This document shows positions 1 to 5,160 of a stretch of 5,213 nt of DNA, piece after piece (positions within the stretch are counted from its first letter, which is position 1; each line of letters begins with the position of its first letter). Made by a program: the position numbers and the translations under genes. Below the pieces are notes generated by a model. It worked only from the letters and a program-made list of their open reading frames with translations, was not told the origin of the DNA and ran no database searches. Source of the stretch: Panacagrimonas sp. (GTDB taxonomy: Bacteria > Pseudomonadota > Gammaproteobacteria > Nevskiales > Nevskiaceae). The stretch lies in assembly GCA_021773655.1 (NCBI GenBank), contig JAJFJX010000083.1:1-5213 (forward strand), given 5' to 3'.

Positions 1-764
1 TGGGCCTGCTGCTGATCCTGCCGTTCAAGAGCGTGCTCTACCTGCTGATCTTTTCCCGCTTCCGGCTGCGCACGCGCACCTCGCTGCTGTCCACCCTGAG
101 CCTGACCAGCTACTCGGAGTTCGCCCTGATCGTCGGAGCGGTGTCGGTATCGGCGGGCTGGCTGGCGCCGGACTGGATGGTGGTGATGTCGCTGGCCCTG
201 GCCGGCAGCTTTCTTGGCGCCTCGCCGCTCAACGCCGCCAGCGAAAAGCTGTACCGCGGCCTGCGCGATCACCTGCGGCGACTGGAGGCCACCGTGCTGC
301 TGCCGGCCGATCGCGGCATCGACGTCACCGGCGTGCAGGCGGTGGTGCTGGGTGTCGGCAAGATCGGCCGGCGCGCGTATGAGCAGCTCGAACGCAGCCA
401 CGGCAAGCGCGTGCTGGGTGTGGACAGCAACGGCGCAAAAGTGGCGAGCATGCGTGAGGCCGGCTTCAACGTCATCGAGGGTGATGCCGTGGATTCGGAT
501 TTCTGGGAGCGCCTGCTGCTGAGCGCGGACATCGAGCTGGTGCTGCTGGCGATGCCGCATCACGCCGGCAACGTCTACGCGCTGCAGCAGCTTCGAAGGC
601 GCAATTTTTCCGGGCGCATCGCCGCCATCGTCGGTTACGTGGAGGAGATCGAACCGCTGCGACGGCTGGGCGCCCACGCGGTCTATCACGTCTATGAATC
701 GGCCGGCACGGCCTTCGCCGACGCCGCGATCCAGGCAATGGACGCGGCGCCCACGCCACCCTGA
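1..764 (+). CDS. CPA2/Kef-type cation:proton antiporter, C-terminal part (5' end outside window)
   Basis: This is the 3' part of a gene that is open from the window's left edge; codons are in frame from base 3, giving 253 visible residues before TGA. An apparent GTG start at 33 is internal, since the frame is open upstream and the hydrophobic segment continues through it. Visible residues about 1-18 and 40-80 are hydrophobic and fit the last membrane helices of a monovalent cation/H+ antiporter. The stretch RTRTSLLSTLSLTSYSEFALIV matches the conserved region in which Kef proteins usually have GEF. A basic linker follows, then a Rossmann TrkA-N/RCK-N domain from about residue 110: GVGKIG nucleotide-binding loop (117-122), an acidic residue ending strand 2 (VLGVD, Asp141) and the GDAVD motif. 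This domain normally binds NAD(H) or nucleotide on the cytoplasmic side and gates exchange of K+ or Na+ for H+. The protein ends soon after this domain, with no RCK-C domain. The Arg-rich segment that helps bind glutathione in E. coli KefC is not evident, so glutathione gating is doubtful. The exact ion is unknown. Confidence 0.85.
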   Translation, partial: GLLLILPFKSVLYLLIFSRFRLRTRTSLLSTLSLTSYSEFALIVGAVSVSAGWLAPDWMVVMSLALAGSFLGASPLNAASEKLYRGLRDHLRRLEATVLLPADRGIDVTGVQAVVLGVGKIGRRAYEQLERSHGKRVLGVDSNGAKVASMREAGFNVIEGDAVDSDFWERLLLSADIELVLLAMPHHAGNVYALQQLRRRNFSGRIAAIVGYVEEIEPLRRLGAHAVYHVYESAGTAFADAAIQAMDAAPTPP

Positions 765-771
765 GCGCGCG

Positions 772-789
772 CGGCCGGGGCTCCGGCCG
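772..789 (+). terminator. GC-rich hairpin after the antiporter gene, possible weak terminator
   Basis: A perfect 7-bp inverted repeat (CGGCCGG / CCGGCCG) with a 4-nt GGCT loop begins 8 nt after the antiporter stop codon. Its position suits transcription termination or 3'-end stabilisation between the antiporter gene and the promoter candidate that follows. There is no run of T after the stem, so it is not a canonical intrinsic terminator. In DNA this GC-rich such stems can also arise by chance. Confidence 0.35.
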
Positions 790-797
790 ATGGTGCG

Positions 798-827
798 CTT
801 ACACGGGCGGACGCGGCGCGGGATAAT
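798..827 (+). promoter_or_regulatory. Candidate sigma70 promoter for the ferredoxin-ggt-exbBDD-tonB operon
   Basis: The -10 box GATAAT (822-827) matches TATAAT at 5 of 6 positions and stands out as the only AT-rich hexamer in this very GC-rich gap. The -35 box CTTACA (798-803) matches TTGACA at 4 of 6 positions, and the spacer is 18 bp. Transcription would start near base 834, leaving a leader of about 27 nt before the ferredoxin ATG at 861. This is the only gap in the window large enough to hold an operon promoter. No Fur-box-like or other operator palindrome was seen here. Confidence 0.55.
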
Positions 828-860
828 CGAGCCTGGCCCGTCACCACGCCGCTGTGCCCC

Positions 861-1115
861 ATGTCGCTCAAGATCACGCAGGACTGCATCAACTGCGATG
901 TCTGCGAGCCCGAGTGCCCGAACCAGGCGATCTTCCAGGGCATCGAGATCTATCAGATCGATCCGTCGCGCTGTACCGAGTGCGTTGGCCATTTCGAACA
1001 ACCGCAATGTGTGGAGATATGCCCGGTGAACTGCATTCCGCTGGACCCGGATCACGCGGAAACCCCCGAACAGCTGCGCGACAAGTACCGGCGCCTGACC
1101 GGAGGTTCCTCGTGA
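861..1115 (+). CDS. yfhL: YfhL-like (Allochromatium-type) 2[4Fe-4S] ferredoxin
   Basis: An 84-residue small acidic cytoplasmic electron carrier. The first cluster motif is CINCDVCEPECP (Cys9, 12, 15, 19). The second is CTEC followed by an eight-residue insert and then CVEIC (Cys38, 41, 50, 54), with a ninth cysteine at 58 and a helical C-terminal tail containing LRDKYRRLTG. The longer spacing inside the second motif plus the C-terminal extension is the hallmark of the Allochromatium vinosum/YfhL class of low-potential ferredoxins, and length is normal for the family (E. coli YfhL is of similar size). The physiological partner of this class is poorly defined. The ATG at 861 is the only sensible start, although no clear Shine-Dalgarno precedes it. 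It is the first gene after the promoter candidate, and its TGA overlaps the GTG start of ggt, so the two are likely translationally coupled. There is no obvious biochemical reason for a ferredoxin to be joined to the downstream genes. Confidence 0.95.
   Translation: MSLKITQDCINCDVCEPECPNQAIFQGIEIYQIDPSRCTECVGHFEQPQCVEICPVNCIPLDPDHAETPEQLRDKYRRLTGGSS
1101..1105 (+). promoter_or_regulatory. Shine-Dalgarno GGAGG fixing the GTG start of ggt
   Basis: A perfect GGAGG lies inside the last codons of the ferredoxin gene, 6 nt upstream of GTG at 1112. It is the strongest ribosome binding site in the window. It settles the ggt start: the frame is open further upstream, but there it would overlap the ferredoxin gene and add a peptide before the signal sequence. 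Confidence 0.85.
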
Positions 1116-2809
1116 GATGGTGGGGTGGCCGGCGCCTGGCTGTCGGACTGCTTCTGTGGTGCGGGGCACTGTCGACGCTCATTGCCGCGCCCGATGCTGT
1201 GTCGGCACACGAGCCACGCGCCGGCGTCAATGCGGTGGCCAGTGCACACCCGCTGGCGACCGCGGCCGCGTTCGAGATCTTTGCCGCCGGCGGCAACGCG
1301 TTCGACGCCGCGGTAGCGATCAGCGCCACCCTGGCGGTGGTCGAACCCACCGGCTCGGGGCTGGGCGGCGGTGGCTTCTGGCTGCTGCACCGGGCGTCGG
1401 ACCAGCGCCAGATCTTTGTCGACGGTCGCGAGACGGCGCCGGCGGCGGCGCACGAGCGCATGTACCAGGACTCCGACGGCAAGGCCATCGACAAGGCGTC
1501 GCGGGACGGGCCGCTGGCGGCCGGGATTCCGGGCGAGCCGGCGGCGCTGGTGCATCTGGCCGAGCGTTACGGGAAGCTCGATCTGGCGCGGTCGCTGGCG
1601 CCGGCGATTCGCGCCGCGCGCGATGGGTTTGCCTGCGACGACAAGCTCGCGGGCGCCTTCGACCGGCACTGGCGGCGGCTTTCGGCCGAGGCGCGGCGGG
1701 TGTTTGCCATCGACGGCCTGCCGCCTGTCACCGGTGACCGGATTCTCCAGCCCGAGCTTGCGCTCACGCTGCAGCGCCTGGCCGGCAACGGCCATGCGGG
1801 CTTCTACCGGGGCGAGGTTGCACAGCGCCTGGTCGATGGCTCGCGTCGCGACGGCGGCATCTGGAGCCTGGAAGACCTGCGCAGCTATCGCGTGGTGGAG
1901 CGCAAGCCCACGGTCAGCCATTTTCGCAACGTGCGCATCGTGTCGGCGCCGCCGCCATCGGCCGGGGGCATCACGCTGGGCGCCACGCTGGGCCAGCTCG
2001 AGGCGCTGGGCTGGCGAGAAGACCAGGGTGTGAGCGGCAAGCATCTGGTGATCGAGGCGCTGCGTCGTGCCTACCGCGACCGGGCGGCCTGGCTCGGGGA
2101 TCCCGACTTCGTGCAGGTGCCGCAGCGCAGGCTGCTGTCGACCGACCATGCCCGTACGCTGGCCGCCGGCATCGACCCGGATCGCGCCACCCGCAGTGCC
2201 GACCTGGAGCCTGCCCGGTCACCACCGCAGGGTCCGCAGACCACGCACTTTTCGGTGCTGGACGCACAGGGCAACCGCGTGGCGGCGACGCTGTCGGTCA
2301 ATCTTCCTTTCGGGTCGGGCTACATGGCGCCCGGCACCGGCGTGCTGTTCAACGACGAGATGGATGATTTCTCCGCCAGCCTCGAATCCTCCAACGCCTA
2401 CGGCCTGATCGGCTCCGAACCCAACCTGATCCGGCCGCACAAGCGGCCACTGTCGTCGATGAGCCCGACCTTCGCCGAAGGCCCGCACGGGGTCCTGATC
2501 GTTGGCACGCCGGGGGGCAGCCGGATCATCACCATGGTGCTCCACGCGTTGCTGGCCTGGGCCGGGGGCGCCGACGCGCAAGCCATTGCCGCGCTGCCGC
2601 GCTATCACCACCAGTACCTGCCGGACGTGGTGCAGTTCGAGCCCGGCGCCTTCACCGCCGCCGAACGACAGGCGCTGCACGAGATGGGCCACGTGCTCAG
2701 GCCGCTGGACTCCACCTACGGCAATCTGCAGGCGATCACGGTCGCCGCCGATGGCACGGTGGCCGCGGCCTCGGATCCGCGCGGCGTCGGACTCGCGCAC
2801 GTGGAGTAG
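1112..2809 (+). CDS. ggt: Gamma-glutamyltransferase precursor (periplasmic, self-processing)
   Basis: A 565-residue Ntn-hydrolase that cleaves or transfers the gamma-glutamyl group of glutathione and related compounds. The GTG start at 1112 is chosen because of the GGAGG site and because it directly yields a signal peptide: basic MRWWGGRR, hydrophobic core about 9-25, likely cleavage after AVSA (residue 32). The protein should therefore act in the periplasm. By reading against E. coli GGT (580 residues), Arg106 in GRETAP matches Arg114, the glutamyl-carboxylate ligand. Thr377 in QTTHFSV is the nucleophile and self-cleavage site, giving a small subunit of 189 residues. Asn397, Glu416 and Asp419 match Asn411, Gln430 and Asp433; Ser448-Ser449 match Ser462-Ser463; Gly468-Gly469 form the oxyanion loop. 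The lid-loop region is present, with Tyr430 matching Tyr444. Ser395 replaces the usual Thr409 that hydrogen-bonds the nucleophile, a conservative change. The gene overlaps the ferredoxin stop (GTGA) and ends 2 nt before exbB, which places it inside a TonB-energising operon. Glutathione is the expected substrate, but another gamma-glutamyl compound is possible. Confidence 0.96.
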   Translation: MRWWGGRRLAVGLLLWCGALSTLIAAPDAVSAHEPRAGVNAVASAHPLATAAAFEIFAAGGNAFDAAVAISATLAVVEPTGSGLGGGGFWLLHRASDQRQIFVDGRETAPAAAHERMYQDSDGKAIDKASRDGPLAAGIPGEPAALVHLAERYGKLDLARSLAPAIRAARDGFACDDKLAGAFDRHWRRLSAEARRVFAIDGLPPVTGDRILQPELALTLQRLAGNGHAGFYRGEVAQRLVDGSRRDGGIWSLEDLRSYRVVERKPTVSHFRNVRIVSAPPPSAGGITLGATLGQLEALGWREDQGVSGKHLVIEALRRAYRDRAAWLGDPDFVQVPQRRLLSTDHARTLAAGIDPDRATRSADLEPARSPPQGPQTTHFSVLDAQGNRVAATLSVNLPFGSGYMAPGTGVLFNDEMDDFSASLESSNAYGLIGSEPNLIRPHKRPLSSMSPTFAEGPHGVLIVGTPGGSRIITMVLHALLAWAGGADAQAIAALPRYHHQYLPDVVQFEPGAFTAAERQALHEMGHVLRPLDSTYGNLQAITVAADGTVAAASDPRGVGLAHVE

Positions 2810-2811
2810 AC

Positions 2812-3438
2812 ATGACCCCGGCCCTTGCCTGGCTGCAACTCGGGGGTCCGGCGATGCTGGTGCTGGGTCTGATGTCGGTGGCCTTGATGACGCTGGGCAT
2901 CATCAAGGCCTGGGAGTTCTCCGAGCAGCGCCTGGGCAGTCGCGAGTTCGTCGATGCCAGCCTGCAGGCCTGGTCGCGCGGTCAGGGTGCGCAGGCGCTG
3001 GCGGCCCTGCAGGGTTCACCTTCGCCGCTGGCCGCGGTGCTGCGCGACGCCGTGCAGGTGCTGCAGGATGCGGCCCTGAGCGATTCCCATGCGCGCGAGC
3101 GCATCGAACGTCGCGCGCTCGAAGCGCTGGCCGCGGCGCGCAGCCACCTTCGCACGCTGGACCTGATCGGCAGTCTTGCGCCGCTGGTGGGCCTGTTCGG
3201 CACCGTGCTGGGCATGATCGACGCGTTCCAGGCGCTGCAGGCCGCAGGCGACCGCGTGCAGCCTTCGATCCTCTCCGGCGGCATCTGGCAGGCGCTGCTG
3301 ACCACCGCGGTGGGCCTGGGCATCGCCATTCCCACGGTGGCGCTGGTGAGCCATTTCGAGCGTCGCGTCGAAGTCTTCCAGCAGGCGATGGAGTCGGCGC
3401 TGACGCGCCTGCTGACCACGCCAAGAAGCCGGGCCTGA
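2812..3438 (+). CDS. exbB: ExbB/TolQ/MotA-family proton channel protein
   Basis: A 208-residue inner-membrane protein. In E. coli, ExbB forms a pentamer around the ExbD helices and converts proton flow into work on TonB. Three membrane segments are visible: about 12-33, 116-138 and 158-181, with a cytoplasmic loop of about 80 residues between the first two. The family signature IGSLAPLVGLFGTVLGMIDAF (119-139) and the GGIWQALLTTAVGLGIAIP stretch (156-174) are diagnostic. Thr131 and Thr165 match the pore-lining Thr148 and Thr181 of E. coli ExbB, but Gln160 sits where E. coli has Glu176. It is slightly shorter than E. coli ExbB. GGAG at 2803-2806, within the end of ggt, is 5 nt from the ATG, and the gap from the ggt stop is only 2 nt. 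A TolQ assignment is less likely because TonB, not TolA, follows. Confidence 0.92.
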   Translation: MTPALAWLQLGGPAMLVLGLMSVALMTLGIIKAWEFSEQRLGSREFVDASLQAWSRGQGAQALAALQGSPSPLAAVLRDAVQVLQDAALSDSHARERIERRALEALAAARSHLRTLDLIGSLAPLVGLFGTVLGMIDAFQALQAAGDRVQPSILSGGIWQALLTTAVGLGIAIPTVALVSHFERRVEVFQQAMESALTRLLTTPRSRA

Positions 3439-3443
3439 GTCTC

Positions 3444-3845
3444 GTGCAGCTGGCCGGGCCCGCACCGCGTCGCAGCCGCATCGCGCTGACCTCGCTGGTC
3501 GACGTGGTGTTCATCCTGCTGTTCTTCTTCATGCTCGCCTCACAGCACCTTCAGTGGCGCTCATTTGCAGTGAATCGGGTCGCGCCGGTGGCCGCCGGTG
3601 CCGCCGAGGTGATGCCCGACGACACCCGTACGCTGTTGCTGCTGGCCGACGGCAGGCTGTTTGTCGACGGGCAGGGCACCGACCTCGACCGCCTGCTGAA
3701 CAGCCTGCGGGGTGCCTCCGCCGCCCCCGTTCTGGTGCTGGTGCCCGGACCCGGAGTGTCGATGCAGGCGCTGGTGGATATGCTCGATGCCCTGCAGCCC
3801 AGCGGCGCCGCGTTGCAACTGGGCCGCGTGGAAGCGGCGCGATGA
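3444..3845 (+). CDS. exbD: ExbD/TolR family protein, first copy (has the proton-binding Asp)
   Basis: A 133-residue protein with a short basic cytoplasmic N-terminus (PRRSR), one membrane helix at about 17-35 and a periplasmic domain. Asp20 in LTSLVDVVFILL matches Asp25 of E. coli ExbD, the carboxylate needed for proton coupling. The periplasmic part has the usual ExbD pattern: LLLADGRLFVDG, then PVLVLVPGPGVSMQALVDMLDAL and a final strand (LQLGRV). The frame is open far upstream, but that stretch overlaps exbB and is Ala/Arg/Gly-rich. GTG at 3444 is chosen because it lies 5 nt after the exbB stop and gives a normal ExbD length. No clear Shine-Dalgarno is seen, so translation probably depends on coupling to exbB. 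The stop codon overlaps the ATG of the second exbD (ATGA). Confidence 0.88.
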   Translation: MQLAGPAPRRSRIALTSLVDVVFILLFFFMLASQHLQWRSFAVNRVAPVAAGAAEVMPDDTRTLLLLADGRLFVDGQGTDLDRLLNSLRGASAAPVLVLVPGPGVSMQALVDMLDALQPSGAALQLGRVEAAR

Positions 3846-4255
3846 AACTGCCGGCCGCGCCTGTCCGTGCCCGTGGGGACGACGGCCTGCTGCCGTTGAT
3901 CAACATCGTCTTCCTGCTGATGATCTTCTTCACGCTGCTCGGTGCGGTGTCGGCTCCGGCACCGTTTGAGCTCGATCCGCTCGACGCACGGCAGATGCCC
4001 CCCGCCGGCGCGGCGCGCCAGACGCTGGCCATCGCCGCCGACGGTCGCCTGGGACTGGATGGCGAGGTGTTCGGGCTCGACACCCTGCCGGTATACGTCA
4101 CGCGCTGGCAGCGACTGCACCCGGACGAAGCGCTCGCCATCCACGCCGACGCCGCTGCCGATGCCGACCATGTCCTGCAGGTGCTGATGCAGGTCGATGT
4201 CGCCGGCGTGGAGAAGGTCGAGCTGCTGTTGGCGGACCGTCTGGCGCCGCCATGA
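3842..4255 (+). CDS. exbD: ExbD/TolR family protein, second copy (Asn replaces the key Asp)
   Basis: A 137-residue ExbD-like protein with a cytoplasmic N-terminus of about 15 residues, a membrane helix at about 16-37 (LLPLINIVFLLMIFFTLLG) and a periplasmic domain containing LAIAADGRLGLDG, DEALAIHADA and a closing VEKVELLLA strand. The PLINIVF motif aligns with the PFIDV region of E. coli ExbD, which puts Asn21 at the position of the proton-carrying Asp25; codon AAC at 3902-3904. The subunit therefore probably cannot carry protons itself and may pair with the first ExbD. The gene starts within the stop of the first copy and its own stop overlaps the tonB ATG, so the three are translationally coupled. 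A weak GGAA ribosome site lies 8 nt upstream. The two copies share family features but are clearly diverged, so this is not a recent duplication. Confidence 0.88.
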   Translation: MKLPAAPVRARGDDGLLPLINIVFLLMIFFTLLGAVSAPAPFELDPLDARQMPPAGAARQTLAIAADGRLGLDGEVFGLDTLPVYVTRWQRLHPDEALAIHADAAADADHVLQVLMQVDVAGVEKVELLLADRLAPP

Positions 4256-5103
4256 ACCTGCCGCGCACCGCTGTGGCCATGTACGTGGCGCTGGCACTGC
4301 ACGCGCTGCTGGGGCTGGTGCTGGCCCTGCGACCGGCGCCGCAATTGCCCGAGGGCCGCGCGATCGGGCTGGTCGCCTCGCCGGTGGCGCTCAGCCCAAC
4401 CGAACAGGCGCTGCTGACCCGATCGGCCCCTTGGCCCACTGATCCGGCCACCGACACGCCAAGCGCGACGACGCCAGGGGACGCCCTTGCCGCGCGTTCG
4501 ATCCCGCAGTCGCGCCCCAAAGTGCAGCAAGCATCTGTATCTCGATCCAGACCGCAACCAGAACCGGAGACCGCACAAGAGCCACGGTTGCCGTTGCCGC
4601 TGGCATTGACCAGAACCGAAGCGCCAATCTCCGCAGGAACGAACACGGCCGTACCCGCCCCCGAGTACCGCGTCGTCCGGTCGCTGGACTCGCCCGCGCC
4701 AGGTCCCGCGCCGACGCCCGAAGCACGGCCCTCGCCACGGTCAGCTCAGCAGGTCGTGAACGGGCGCGCGATTGCCATTGACGCAGCGTCTGCGACCGCC
4801 AGCGACCCGGGTGGTGGCATGGACGCCTATCTGGTTCGCTTGCGCCGGCACCTGGCCGCGCATCGTCAGCCACTGACGTGGTCCGGGCCGTCCGCCGTCG
4901 CAAGTGTCGAGGTCTGGATCGATGCCGACGGCACCCCGCTCGAAGTCCGTCTGGCGACACCATCGGGTGTGGCCGACCTCGATCGCGAGGCCATGGACCT
5001 TCCGGAACGCGCCACGCCGCTGCCGCGACCGCCCCGAGGCCAGGCGATCCGCATCAGGATTCCGATTCGAATATCGGTGCATTCCGCCGCAGAGTCTCCC
5101 TGA
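4252..5103 (+). CDS. tonB: TonB-like energy transducer
   Basis: A 283-residue inner-membrane-anchored periplasmic protein expected to carry the energy of the ExbB-ExbD motor to outer-membrane TonB-dependent transporters. The N-terminal helix is about residues 7-26 (AVAMYVALALHALLGLVLAL) and contains His17, the counterpart of the essential His20 of E. coli TonB; the partner serine of that motif is Ala13. Residues about 28-188 are a low-complexity, Pro/Ala/Ser/Arg-rich linker that would span the periplasm. Residues about 190-277 resemble the TonB C-terminal domain: YLVRLRRHLAAH, a VEVWIDADGTPLEVRLATPSG strand-turn-strand, LDREAMDL, then PLPRPPRG and a final RIRIPIRI strand. The YP motif usual after the first helix is missing. 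Codons for linker residues about 90-135 are richer in uncommon choices (AGA, CGA, GTA, TCT, CAA) than the neighbours. It is the last gene of the operon, starting inside the second exbD stop (ATGA). Confidence 0.88.
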   Translation: MNLPRTAVAMYVALALHALLGLVLALRPAPQLPEGRAIGLVASPVALSPTEQALLTRSAPWPTDPATDTPSATTPGDALAARSIPQSRPKVQQASVSRSRPQPEPETAQEPRLPLPLALTRTEAPISAGTNTAVPAPEYRVVRSLDSPAPGPAPTPEARPSPRSAQQVVNGRAIAIDAASATASDPGGGMDAYLVRLRRHLAAHRQPLTWSGPSAVASVEVWIDADGTPLEVRLATPSGVADLDREAMDLPERATPLPRPPRGQAIRIRIPIRISVHSAAESP

Positions 5104-5113
5104 CCCGGGCGCC

Positions 5114-5129
5114 CCGACCGGCCGGTCGG
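5114..5129. terminator. Perfect 16-bp palindrome after tonB, possible terminator
   Basis: A perfect inverted repeat centred between 5121 and 5122, beginning 10 nt after the tonB stop. As RNA it would fold as a 6-bp stem (CCGACC / GGTCGG) with a GGCC loop. It lacks a T-run, so efficient Rho-independent termination is not assured. As DNA it could equally be a site for a dimeric protein. Confidence 0.4.
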
Positions 5130-5133
5130 CGCA

Positions 5134-5157
5134 TGGCACCGGTGGCCACCAGTGCCA
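5134..5157 (+). terminator. Second hairpin downstream of tonB
   Basis: TGGCAC (5134-5139) pairs with GTGCCA (5152-5157). After one mismatched pair, the interior GGTGGCCACC (5141-5150) is itself palindromic and extends the stem by 3 bp around a GGCC loop. With the palindrome just upstream it forms a tandem pair of GC-rich hairpins at the operon's 3' end, plausible for mRNA 3'-end formation. No T-run follows. Confidence 0.4.
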
Positions 5158-5160
5158 GCC

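Larger units (their letters stand above)
861..5103 (+). other. Six-gene operon: ferredoxin - ggt - exbB - exbD - exbD - tonB
   Basis: All six genes read the same way with almost no spacing. The junctions are a GTGA overlap (ferredoxin/ggt), a 2-nt gap (ggt/exbB), a 5-nt gap (exbB/exbD1), an ATGA overlap (exbD1/exbD2) and an ATGA overlap (exbD2/tonB). There is no internal promoter-sized gap or hairpin between them. This supports one transcript from the promoter near 798-827 and a balanced, co-translated TonB motor. Whether the ferredoxin and GGT act with the motor or are only co-transcribed cannot be told from sequence. Confidence 0.8.

Noticed and set aside
854..1111. In-frame upstream extension of ggt starting at GTG 854 (would give 651 residues)
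   Set aside because: It lies entirely over the ferredoxin gene, would bury the signal peptide inside the protein, and the perfect GGAGG before GTG 1112 gives a normal GGT length.
1112..1150. Twin-arginine (Tat) export motif in GGRRLAVG of the GGT leader
   Set aside because: Only the Arg pair fits; the rest of the Tat consensus is missing, and GGT proteins are normally Sec-exported.
1112..1207. Lipoprotein signal around the Cys in the GGT leader (LLWCGAL)
   Set aside because: Trp occupies the -1 position where Gly, Ala or Ser is required, and a good type I cleavage site (AVSA) lies downstream.
1052..2149. Long minus-strand open frame opposite ggt
   Set aside because: It is antisense to a highly conserved gene, has Arg/Ala/Pro-rich low-complexity content and shows no family motif; typical of high-GC DNA.
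2502..3443. Long open frame upstream of exbD1 across the ends of ggt and exbB
   Set aside because: The translation is Ala/Arg/Gly-rich shadow sequence over two well-supported genes; ExbD similarity begins only at about 3444.
3529..4578. Long minus-strand open frame opposite the exbD genes and tonB
   Set aside because: It has compositionally biased shadow translation, no recognisable domain, and covers three coupled plus-strand genes.
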